Positions 16,541 through 23,853 of a stretch of DNA of 33,019 nucleotides are shown here, one piece after another (within the stretch, counting starts at the first letter, position 1; each line of letters begins with the position of its first letter). This DNA is from Eubacteriales Family XIII. Incertae Sedis bacterium (GTDB taxonomy: Bacteria; Bacillota; Clostridia; Peptostreptococcales; Anaerovoracaceae). The stretch spans positions 1 to 33,019 of the forward strand of contig JAIRPE010000101.1 of the NCBI GenBank assembly GCA_031257175.1, read 5' to 3'. Made by a program: the position numbers and the translations under genes. The notes under the pieces are model-generated. The model saw only the letters and a list, made by a program, of their open reading frames with translations. It made no database searches and was not told where the DNA came from.

Positions 16541-16624
16541 TTGGCTAAACAGCCCGGCGGGCCCCTGAACCCATATCGGTTCAGGGGCCCGCCCCGTCTT
16601 GAACCGATTTTGCCTAAACAGGGG
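16541..16624 (+). promoter_or_regulatory. Pair of related dyads, possible activator sites for the sigma-54 promoter
   Basis: TTGGCTAAACAGCCC (16541-16555) and TTGCCTAAACAGGGG (16610-16624) are 69 bases apart. Each is a small dyad around AAAC (GGCT/AGCC and CCT/AGG). They lie about 135 to 220 bases upstream of the predicted sigma-54 start, the usual distance for enhancer-binding protein sites. The role is inferred. Confidence 0.35.
16556..16611 (+). terminator. Overlapping, mutually exclusive terminator hairpins after the SLH gene
   Basis: Stem one is a perfect 16 bases (16556-16571 with 16578-16593) but lacks a good T-run. Stem two pairs ATCGGTTCA (16575-16583) with TGAACCGAT (16600-16608), has an inner GGGG/CCCC pairing and runs directly into TTTT (608-611 of this kilobase). 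The right arm of stem one overlaps the left arm of stem two, so only one can form at a time. Confidence 0.65.
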
Positions 16625-16731
16625 GAACCTGCTCGTGCATGAACTAGGATAAATAGCTCTTGGAACGAATAAAACTGCGGGAGAGGGTTGATTTTAGGAA
16701 AATTGCAGACTAGGGGAATAATGGCGCGGCG

Positions 16732-16748
16732 TTGGCACGGGGATTGCA
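16732..16748 (+). promoter_or_regulatory. Sigma-54 (-24/-12) promoter of the lysine-fermentation operon
   Basis: TTGGCACGGGGATTGCA matches the sigma-54 consensus YTGGCACGRNNNTTGCW at every defined base. The invariant GG (16735-16736 region) and GC are separated by ten bases, as required. Transcription would begin near 16759, leaving a leader of about 95 bases before kdd. The rest of the gap 16625-16853 shows nothing else I can name. Confidence 0.85.
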
Positions 16749-16853
16749 ACGTTATTGAACGTTGGCGAGAAACGCGGAACGGCGTGTTCGGCCGTCGTTC
16801 AATGCGATGTTTTGAGCTATTGGTTATTATTGTAAGAGAAAAGGAGATTAATG

Positions 16854-17885
16854 ATGAAAAAAGGATGCCCATTCGGCACGCACAGGGTCATTTCGCCCAA
16901 AGGCGTGCTGCCTCAGCCCGCAGACGTGATTGACAACAGCATGGAGATTTACGACAACGAGGTTCTCATCGACGTCCAGACCTTGAACGTCGATTCGGCC
17001 AGCTTCACCCAGATCGAGAAGCAGGCGAAGGGCGACGTGGAAGAAATCAAGAAAATCATGAAAGGCATAGTGGCGAAGGCCGGCAAGCACAAGAATCCCG
17101 TGACCGGCTCGGGCGGCATGCTTATCGGCACGGTCAAGGAGATAGGGCCGGCGTACAAGGGCAGCCTGAAGGTGGGGGACAAGCTGGCCACGCTGGTCTC
17201 GCTCTCCCTCACGCCGTTGGTCATAAAGGAGATACACGAGGTCAGGCCCGACATAGACCAGGTGGACATCACGGGCCAGGCCATACTGTTCCAGAGCGGC
17301 ATATACGCGGTGCTGCCCAAGGACATGCCTGAGACACTGGCGCTGTCCGTGCTGGACGTGGCGGGGGCCCCCGCGCAGGCGGCCAGGCTGGTGCAGTCGG
17401 GCGACACGGTGGTGGTCATAGGCGGCGGCGGCAAGTCAGGGCTTCTTTGCCTCCACGAAGCCAAGAAGAGGGCCGGCGTGACGGGCAAGGTCATATGCGT
17501 GGGCGGCAGCGAGAAGTCCACGGACAGGGCCAGAAAGCTGAACCTGGCGGACGAGTATTTCGCTTTCGACGCCACCGACGCGGTGGGGCTCTACAACAAG
17601 ATTTCAGACCTCACCGACGGCAAGCTGGCGGACGTGGTCATAAACTGCGTCAACATAGAGAACACCGAGATGTCGTCAATACTGGCCTGCAGGGACAGGG
17701 GCACGGTGTACTTCTTCTCCATGGCCACCAGCTTCACGAAGGCCGCCCTGGGCGCGGAAGGCGTGGGCAAGGACGTGAACATGATTATCGGCAACGGCTA
17801 CTGCAAAGACCACGCGGACATATCGCTTCAGGTGCTGCGCGAGAACCCGGCGCTCAGGAAGCTGTTTGAGGAGATGTACGCCTGA
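16854..17885 (+). CDS. kdd: L-erythro-3,5-diaminohexanoate dehydrogenase
   Basis: Third enzyme of lysine fermentation: oxidative deamination of 3,5-diaminohexanoate to 5-amino-3-oxohexanoate with NAD(P). The 343-residue protein has a medium-chain-dehydrogenase-like layout with the nucleotide-binding VVVIGGGGKSG at 186-196, and reads as Kdd along its length (for example the N-terminal GTHRVISPKGVLPQPA). AGGAG lies seven bases before the ATG at 16854; a tandem ATG at 16851 is possible. It is first in the locus, directly behind the sigma-54 promoter. A gap of 194 bases containing a dyad and a possible second promoter separates it from kamA. Confidence 0.92.
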   Translation: MKKGCPFGTHRVISPKGVLPQPADVIDNSMEIYDNEVLIDVQTLNVDSASFTQIEKQAKGDVEEIKKIMKGIVAKAGKHKNPVTGSGGMLIGTVKEIGPAYKGSLKVGDKLATLVSLSLTPLVIKEIHEVRPDIDQVDITGQAILFQSGIYAVLPKDMPETLALSVLDVAGAPAQAARLVQSGDTVVVIGGGGKSGLLCLHEAKKRAGVTGKVICVGGSEKSTDRARKLNLADEYFAFDATDAVGLYNKISDLTDGKLADVVINCVNIENTEMSSILACRDRGTVYFFSMATSFTKAALGAEGVGKDVNMIIGNGYCKDHADISLQVLRENPALRKLFEEMYA

Positions 17886-17954
17886 TAACGGCGCCGTCGT
17901 CACGGGAAAGCGATGGCCGCGTCTGCGGCCGTCCGCGTCCCGAGCGGCGCATAC

Positions 17955-18006
17955 CTATCTTTTTTAGATTCCGCCCAAAATTATTGGGCAGACGTTCGGA
18001 AGATAG
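17955..18006. repeat. Nested dyad upstream of kamA containing a 29-base repeated element
   Basis: CTATCTT (17955-17961) and AAGATAG (18000-18006) flank an inner dyad GCCCAA/TTGGGC (17973-17978 with 17984-17989). The inner part, 17961-17989, recurs at 27462-27490 with 26 of 29 bases identical. T-residues come before rather than after the inner stem on the plus strand, so it does not look like a terminator. An operator is one possibility. Confidence 0.6.
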
Positions 18007-18050
18007 TATCTACTAATCCGTTTCAAGATAACATGTCAGGCGCGGATCAG

Positions 18051-18059
18051 TGTTATGAT
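18051..18059 (+). promoter_or_regulatory. Possible extended -10 promoter for kamA
   Basis: TGT followed by TATGAT (five of six matches to TATAAT) lies 20 bases before the kamA start and just after the dyad at 17955-18006. There is no clear -35. It could give kamA expression independent of the sigma-54 promoter. Confidence 0.35.
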
Positions 18060-18079
18060 AGAGGGAAGGGGAACAAGTT

Positions 18080-19348
18080 ATGGCAGCGATTAGAAATTGG
18101 AAAGACGTCCCGCTTTGGAAAAACGTAAGCGACGAGGAATGGAACGATTGGCTATGGCAGATAAGGAACAGGCTTTCCAGCGTGGATGAGATAAGGCAGG
18201 TGGTCAACCTGACCGATCAAGAGGCGGCGGACATCGAGAAGGTCATGGATGGCTTCCGTGTGGGCATAACGCCCTATTACGCCTCTTTGATGGACCCGGA
18301 CGACCCCAGATGCCCGGTTAGGATGCAGGCGGTGCCCACCATAGCCGAGACGCGCAGGGGCGCGGGCGACATGGAGGACCCCCTCCACGAGGACGAGGAC
18401 TCCCCCGCGCCGGGCCTGACGCACAGATACCCTGACAGGGTGCTGTTCCTGATAACGGACCAATGCTCCATGTACTGCCGGCACTGCACCAGGCGCAGGA
18501 TGGCGGGCGAGCATGACGGCGCCAGGAGCAAGGAGGACATCGAGAAGTGCTTGGAGTACATCAGGAAGACCCCCGTGGTCAGGGACGTGCTGCTCTCGGG
18601 CGGCGACTGCCTCTGCGTGTCGGACGAGTTCCTGGAGTACGTCATAAGCGAGCTGCGTAAGATACCCCATGTGGAGATAGTGCGGCTGGGCTCCAGGACG
18701 CCCGTGGTCATGCCCATGCGCATAACGGACAACCTGGTCAACATGCTGAAGAAATACCATCCCATATGGCTGAACACGCATTTCAACCACCCCAAGGAGA
18801 TGACGCCTGAGGCGCAGGAGGCCGTGCGCAAACTGGCCGACGCGGGCATCCCCCTGGGCAATCAGAGCGTGCTGCTTCGCGGGCTGAACGACTGCCCCCA
18901 CATCATGCGCGATCTGGTGCATGTGCTGGTGAAGAACAGGGTCAGGCCGTACTACATTTACCAATGCGACCTTTCCTTGGGAATAGAGCATTTCAGAACC
19001 AAGGTGTCCAAGGGCATAGAGATAATAGAAGGGCTGCGGGGGCACACCTCGGGCTTCGCGGTGCCCACCTTCGTGGTGGACGCGCCCGGAGGCGGCGGCA
19101 AGACGCCCGTCATGCCCCAGTACGTCATTTCCCACACGCCCAAGAAGGTGGTGCTGCGCAACTATGAGGGCGTCATAACCTCGTACACGGAGCCGAAGCA
19201 CATGGAGGACATACCCTGCACCTGCGATTACTGCACGGGCAAGAAAAAGTACGAATACGAGGGCGTGGCGGCCATATCGGTGACGGACAAATTGTCCATA
19301 GAGCCTGCCGACCTGGCGAGGCACAAGCGGAACAGCATGAAGAAATAG
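18080..19348 (+). CDS. kamA: L-lysine 2,3-aminomutase
   Basis: A radical-SAM, PLP-dependent enzyme that converts L-lysine to L-beta-lysine, the first step of lysine fermentation. The 422 residues fit the family. The iron-sulfur motif CSMYCRHC gives Cys129, Cys133 and Cys136. The PLP lysine is Lys341 in PGGGGKTP. Zinc-site cysteines of the family are present: Cys272 in NDCPH and the C-terminal CTCDYC. The substrate-binding stretch reads SGGDCLCVSDE, with two cysteines where well-studied enzymes have Ala and Leu. The start at 18080 has AAGGGG about eight bases upstream. EF-P-modifying EpmB relatives are shorter and lack the C-terminal zinc cysteines, so KamA is the better call. Confidence 0.96.
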   Translation: MAAIRNWKDVPLWKNVSDEEWNDWLWQIRNRLSSVDEIRQVVNLTDQEAADIEKVMDGFRVGITPYYASLMDPDDPRCPVRMQAVPTIAETRRGAGDMEDPLHEDEDSPAPGLTHRYPDRVLFLITDQCSMYCRHCTRRRMAGEHDGARSKEDIEKCLEYIRKTPVVRDVLLSGGDCLCVSDEFLEYVISELRKIPHVEIVRLGSRTPVVMPMRITDNLVNMLKKYHPIWLNTHFNHPKEMTPEAQEAVRKLADAGIPLGNQSVLLRGLNDCPHIMRDLVHVLVKNRVRPYYIYQCDLSLGIEHFRTKVSKGIEIIEGLRGHTSGFAVPTFVVDAPGGGGKTPVMPQYVISHTPKKVVLRNYEGVITSYTEPKHMEDIPCTCDYCTGKKKYEYEGVAAISVTDKLSIEPADLARHKRNSMKK

Positions 19349-19359
19349 CGGGGTGCGCG

Positions 19360-20499
19360 TTGGGACTGCTGCGGGACATTGCGAGGGAGCATAAGACAGT
19401 CTCCCTGGTGGGGATGGCCAAGAACGCGGGCAAAACCACGGCCATGAACTACCTGATAGCCCAGGCCGAGGACGAGGGCGTCAGGCTGGGAGTCACGTCC
19501 ACCGGGAGGGACGGCGAGTCCGTGGACGTGGTGACGGGCACGGAGAAGCCCAAGGTCTACCTGACGGAGGACACGCTGGTGGCGGTTCCCGCGGGGCTTT
19601 ACGACCTTTCAGGCGCGGGGCTTGAGATACTGCGCATGACGGAATTTTCATCGCCTCTGGGGCAGGTGATGCTGTGCAGGGTGGCCGAGGCGGGCTACGT
19701 CCAGGTGGCGGGGCCCGTGACCACGGCCGGCCAGAGGCGGATTTGCGCGGAAATGCTGGCGGCGGGCGTGGATTTGGTGCTTATAGACGGGGCCATAGAC
19801 CGCAAATCCATAGCGGCGCCCGACGCCTCGGACGCCATAATACTGTCCACGGGCGCGGCCCTGTCCCGCAACATGACCAAGGCGGCCGAGGAGACGGGCT
19901 ACGCGACGGAACTGTTCGGCCTGCCCGTGCTGGAGGACGCGGCGGCGCGGGAGGCCATAGCGGCCAGGCCCGACAGGCTTCTGGCCATAGGCTCGCCTGC
20001 GGGCGGCGCGGCGGGCGGGGCGCTGGCCGTGCCTCTGGAGATGAAAACGGGGCTTCGGGCAGGCGCGAGGATTAGGGAGGCGCTGGCGGTTTTCGACAAG
20101 GCCGAGGCAGGGGGCGGCGCCAGGGCGGACAAGGCCAATGAGGGCGGCGGGGGCTCGCGGGGCGGGGCCTCGGGGGCTGACGGCAAAAGCGGCGCGGGGA
20201 TGTTCTACATATACGTGCCGGGGGCGCTGACCGACGGAATGCTGTCGGGTCTGGAGCCTAAAACCCTCAGCGGCGCGGCGTTCGTGGTCACGGACCCCAC
20301 GAAGATATTTTTGGACAGGCTCAACTACAAGCGGCTCAAGGCCAGAGGGCTGAGGATTTTCACGATGGCGGGGGTGAAGGTGGCGGCAGTCACCGTGAAC
20401 CCCACCTCGCCCGAGGGCTATTCCTTCGACAGCGGCGAGTTCATCGAGGCGGTCAGGGCGGTGACGGGCGGAATCCCGGTGATAGACGTGCGGATGTGA
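19360..20499 (+). CDS. kamB: KamB, lysine 5,6-aminomutase-associated P-loop protein
   Basis: A 379-residue protein found in lysine-fermentation operons next to KamC. It has a Walker A motif GMAKNAGKTT (18-27) and an acidic strand LIDGAID (141-147) that may act as Walker B. Some annotation resources call KamB and KamC a reactivating system for lysine 5,6-aminomutase; I know of that as a naming proposal and the sequence only shows that nucleotide binding is likely. Residues about 248-280 are an unusual Gly/Ala-rich linker between the P-loop half and a C-terminal domain. The start is TTG at 19360 after GGGGTG; it is 11 bases behind kamA and overlaps kamC by four bases. Confidence 0.8.
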   Translation: MGLLRDIAREHKTVSLVGMAKNAGKTTAMNYLIAQAEDEGVRLGVTSTGRDGESVDVVTGTEKPKVYLTEDTLVAVPAGLYDLSGAGLEILRMTEFSSPLGQVMLCRVAEAGYVQVAGPVTTAGQRRICAEMLAAGVDLVLIDGAIDRKSIAAPDASDAIILSTGAALSRNMTKAAEETGYATELFGLPVLEDAAAREAIAARPDRLLAIGSPAGGAAGGALAVPLEMKTGLRAGARIREALAVFDKAEAGGGARADKANEGGGGSRGGASGADGKSGAGMFYIYVPGALTDGMLSGLEPKTLSGAAFVVTDPTKIFLDRLNYKRLKARGLRIFTMAGVKVAAVTVNPTSPEGYSFDSGEFIEAVRAVTGGIPVIDVRM

Positions 20500-22142
20500 A
20501 ACATATGTTGGCAAGCGAAAGAACCAAGAGGGAATTAGGCTTTCTGGACGTCCTGTCGAGGGTCAGGCCGCGCAGCCCCTTCGGCAAGCGGCGCATGGAC
20601 AATCTCATGCCCTACATGCCGGGCGACGAGGCCAGGCTGGAGGGCGAGCTGGACAGGCTGGAGCGCATGTGCCGCGTCTCCCTTTCCCATAGGCAGGAAT
20701 GGGAGGGGCTGGCGGCGGTTTTCCACGCCATGAAGGACGTCAGCGCCACTATAGAGCGCAGCAGCCACGAGACCTTGAGCGTGGTGGAGCTGTACGAGGT
20801 CAAGGCGCTGCTGCTGCAGATGGAGGAGTCGCGGGCCATAATAGCGGGCATGGGGGACGGCTGGCCGTCCAATCTCACCCCGGCGGCCGCTGACGGCCTG
20901 CTGGATTTGCTGGACCCCGAAGGCAGCCGCCTGCCCGCTTTCTATATTTACGACCAATTTTCGGAAAAACTAGCAAATTTGCGCAAAGAGAAGAAGGACA
21001 AGGAACTGGCGCTGCGCAGGGAGCAGAAGAAGCTGGCCGAGGAGGCGGAGGCCCGTCTGGGCATAAAGCTCTCCCCCAAATTCGACGCGTCCGTCCCGCG
21101 AAGCGAGACAGAGAAGCTGGCCGCCGCCGAGTCGTCCCCTTTGCTCCAGGTGGGGGGCGAGGATTTCTCGTCGGTGACCTTCCAACTGCGGCTGGGCGCG
21201 GAGGGCAGGCGGCTGACGGCTGAGGCGGACACCATAGGGGCCCTGGTGGAGGACGAGGAGCTGGCCGTAAGGAAGAGGCTCTCAAAGGAGGTGGCGAAGT
21301 ACGCCCCCCTGTTGCTGAAGAACTGCCGCGTCATAGGGGACGCGGACTTCGTCATGGCCAAGACGGATCACGCCATACGCCACGACTGCGTGAAGCCCGG
21401 CGTGGTGCGCATACACACCCTGCGACTGGAGGACGGCAGGTATCTGCCACTGGAGCGCCTGCTCCGCGAGAAGGGCCAGGATTATTCGCCTGTGAGCATT
21501 TTCCTGGACGAAGGGGTGTCCTGCATCACGGGCGCGAACATGGGCGGCAAGACGATTTCCATGAAGCTGGCGGGCCTGGTGGCGCTGATGGCGCAGCACG
21601 GCTTTTTCGTGCCCTGCAAGTCGGCCTTCGTGGGGCTTTCCTCATCGGCGCACATACTGATAGGGGACAGCCAGGACATGCAGAAGGGGCTTTCCAGCTT
21701 CGGCAGCGAGATGGAGGGCCTGGGGGAGATATTGTCCAAAAGCGGCGAGAAGGCGCTGATTTTCATCGACGAGATAGCCGGCTCCACGAATCCCGCTGAG
21801 GGGCGGGCGCTGACGAAGGCGCTGATAGGCTATCTGTCGAAGAGGCCCTACATAACGCTGATGACCACCCACTTCGAGAGGGTGGCCGAAGGGGCGGGGG
21901 TGGTGAACCTGCGCGTGCACGGCCTGTCAAGCGCGGACTTCGACCGCCTGTCGGCAGAGCTTAGGAACGCGGGCATCAACGACAGGATAGAAATCATCAC
22001 CAGGTTTATGGATTACAGATTGGAGAGGGTGAACGGCGGCGCGGAGATTCCCAAGGACGCATTGCGCATAGCGGAGATACTGGGGATAAAGCGCGAGATA
22101 ATAGATGGGGCGAGGGAGATATTGGAGGCGCAGGCCCAATGA
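20496..22142 (+). CDS. kamC: KamC, MutS-type ATPase of the lysine-fermentation operon
   Basis: A 548-residue protein with a helical core and clamp-like region (a probable coiled coil at about 155-190) and a C-terminal MutS-family ATPase: Walker A GANMGGKT (346-353), Walker B LIFIDEIAGSTNPAEG (421-436) and a TTHF motif. The N-terminal mismatch-recognition and connector domains of MutS are absent, and so is the Smr nuclease of MutS2. Its place between kamB and kamD points to a role in handling the B12-dependent aminomutase, such as ATP-driven release of damaged cofactor; that is an inference. The start is GTG at 20496, overlapping the kamB stop; an ATG at 20505 is the alternative, and neither has a strong ribosome site, so coupling to kamB is likely. 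Confidence 0.85.
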   Translation: MKHMLASERTKRELGFLDVLSRVRPRSPFGKRRMDNLMPYMPGDEARLEGELDRLERMCRVSLSHRQEWEGLAAVFHAMKDVSATIERSSHETLSVVELYEVKALLLQMEESRAIIAGMGDGWPSNLTPAAADGLLDLLDPEGSRLPAFYIYDQFSEKLANLRKEKKDKELALRREQKKLAEEAEARLGIKLSPKFDASVPRSETEKLAAAESSPLLQVGGEDFSSVTFQLRLGAEGRRLTAEADTIGALVEDEELAVRKRLSKEVAKYAPLLLKNCRVIGDADFVMAKTDHAIRHDCVKPGVVRIHTLRLEDGRYLPLERLLREKGQDYSPVSIFLDEGVSCITGANMGGKTISMKLAGLVALMAQHGFFVPCKSAFVGLSSSAHILIGDSQDMQKGLSSFGSEMEGLGEILSKSGEKALIFIDEIAGSTNPAEGRALTKALIGYLSKRPYITLMTTHFERVAEGAGVVNLRVHGLSSADFDRLSAELRNAGINDRIEIITRFMDYRLERVNGGAEIPKDALRIAEILGIKREIIDGAREILEAQAQ

Positions 22143-22293
22143 CGTCGCGGCGGGGGGCGGGGGATAAGCCCGTTCTCGCGGTTTGCGGCGCCTTGCGGCG
22201 TTTCCGGCGGCCCTCGGTGGGGGAAGGCCCCGCGCGGAGGGGCGCGGGCGAGTCCCGGAAAATTGTTTAATTAGTATTTTAAGGAGGCTATGA

Positions 22294-23853
22294 ATGAGCA
22301 AACTGAATTTAGACCCTGCGGTCATCGAGAGCGCCAGGGGCTGCGCGGCGAGGATAGCCGCCAGCGTCCAGAGCTTCATCGAGCGCCACACCACGGTCAG
22401 CACGGAGAGAACCGTGGCGCGGCTGTTGGGCGTGGACGGGGTGGATGAGATGGAATCGCCGCTTTCCAACGTGCTTATCGACCAGCTGAAGGAAGCCGGG
22501 GTTTTGAGCAGGGGGGCCGCCTACTGGATAGGCAACGCCGCCATAGCCACCGGCCTTGGCCCTCAGAAAATCGCCGAGGAAGCGGCGGCAGGCAGGCTGG
22601 ACGTGACCAAACTGCCCGCCGCGCCCGTGAAGGACGCCGAGAGCGCGGTCATGCCCATAGCGAAAGAGGCGCTGGCGGCCATCAAGAAGCAGCGGGCCGA
22701 CAGGGAGAGGATGATAAAGGACATAGGCGAGGGCCGGCAGCCCTACCTCTACGTCATAGTCGCCACGGGCAATATCTATGAGGACGTGGTGCAGGCCCAG
22801 GCGGCCGCCAGGCAGGGCGCCGACATCATCGCGGTCATAAGGACCACGGGCCAGAGCCTGCTGGACTACGTGCCCTACGGCGCCACCACGGAAGGCTTCG
22901 GCGGCACCTACGCCACCCAGGAGAACTTCCGCATAATGCGCAAGGCGCTGGACGAGGTGGGCGACGAGGTGGGCCGCTACATAAGGCTCTGCAACTACTC
23001 CTCAGGCATGTGCATGCCCGAGATCGCGGCCATGGGCGCGCTGGAGAGGCTGGACGTCATGCTGAACGACGCCCTGTACGGCATACTCTTCCGCGACATC
23101 AACATGCAGAGGACGCTGGTGGACCAGTTCTTCTCCAGGGTGATAATAGGCTACAGCGGCATAGTGTTCAACTCAGGCGAGGACAACTACCTGACCACCG
23201 CGGACGCCTTCGAGGAGGCGCACACGGTGCTGGCCTCCCAGTTCATAAACGAGCAGCTGGCCGTGCTGGCGAACATACCCGAAGAGCAGATGGGCCTGGG
23301 GCACGCCTTCGAGATGGACCCGTCCATCGAGGACGGCTTCCTCTACGAGCTGGCGCAGGCCGTCATGGCCAGGGAGATTTTCCCCAAGGCGTCGCTGAAA
23401 TACATGCCGCCCACGAAATTCATGACGGGCAATATCTTCAAGGGCCACATCCAGGACGCGCTGTTCAACCTAATAGCCGTCTGGTCGGGCCAATCCCTGC
23501 AGCTTCTGGGGATGCTGACGGAGGCCATACACACGCCCCATCTCCAGGACAGGTTCTTGTCAATAGAGAATGCTTCTTACATTTTTAATAACGCGAGGAA
23601 TTTAGGGGAAGAAGTGGAATTCAAGAAAGGCGGCATCATCCAGAAGCGGGCGGCGCTGGTTCTGGGCGAGGCGGACAAGCTGCTGCGCCAGATAGAGGCG
23701 GACGGGCTGTTCGCCACCATAGAGCAGGGCAAGTTCGGCGGCGTGAAGCGCGCCAGGGACGGCGGCAAGGGGCTGGAAGGCGTCGTGGTGAAGCACGGCG
23801 AGTATTTCAACCCGTTCATCCCGCTCATGCTGAAGGGAGGCGATGCGATATGA
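22294..23853 (+). CDS. kamD: Lysine 5,6-aminomutase, alpha subunit
   Basis: Large subunit of the adenosylcobalamin- and PLP-dependent enzyme that moves the terminal amino group of beta-lysine to carbon 5, giving 3,5-diaminohexanoate. The 519 residues form the TIM-barrel subunit; the sequence reads as KamD throughout (for example GATTEGFGGTYATQENFRIM). AAGGAGG stands six bases before the ATG at 22294. The preceding 151-base gap (22143-22293) is very GC-rich until an AT-rich stretch just before the ribosome site; I see no clear promoter in it. It overlaps kamE by four bases (ATGA), fitting a tight two-subunit complex. A short AT-rich island occurs inside the gene at about 23560-23640. Confidence 0.95.
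   Translation: MSKLNLDPAVIESARGCAARIAASVQSFIERHTTVSTERTVARLLGVDGVDEMESPLSNVLIDQLKEAGVLSRGAAYWIGNAAIATGLGPQKIAEEAAAGRLDVTKLPAAPVKDAESAVMPIAKEALAAIKKQRADRERMIKDIGEGRQPYLYVIVATGNIYEDVVQAQAAARQGADIIAVIRTTGQSLLDYVPYGATTEGFGGTYATQENFRIMRKALDEVGDEVGRYIRLCNYSSGMCMPEIAAMGALERLDVMLNDALYGILFRDINMQRTLVDQFFSRVIIGYSGIVFNSGEDNYLTTADAFEEAHTVLASQFINEQLAVLANIPEEQMGLGHAFEMDPSIEDGFLYELAQAVMAREIFPKASLKYMPPTKFMTGNIFKGHIQDALFNLIAVWSGQSLQLLGMLTEAIHTPHLQDRFLSIENASYIFNNARNLGEEVEFKKGGIIQKRAALVLGEADKLLRQIEADGLFATIEQGKFGGVKRARDGGKGLEGVVVKHGEYFNPFIPLMLKGGDAI

Noticed and set aside
20496-22142. Reading KamC as a DNA mismatch-repair MutS or MutS2
   Set aside because: Mismatch-recognition domains and the Smr domain are missing, and the operon context is lysine fermentation.
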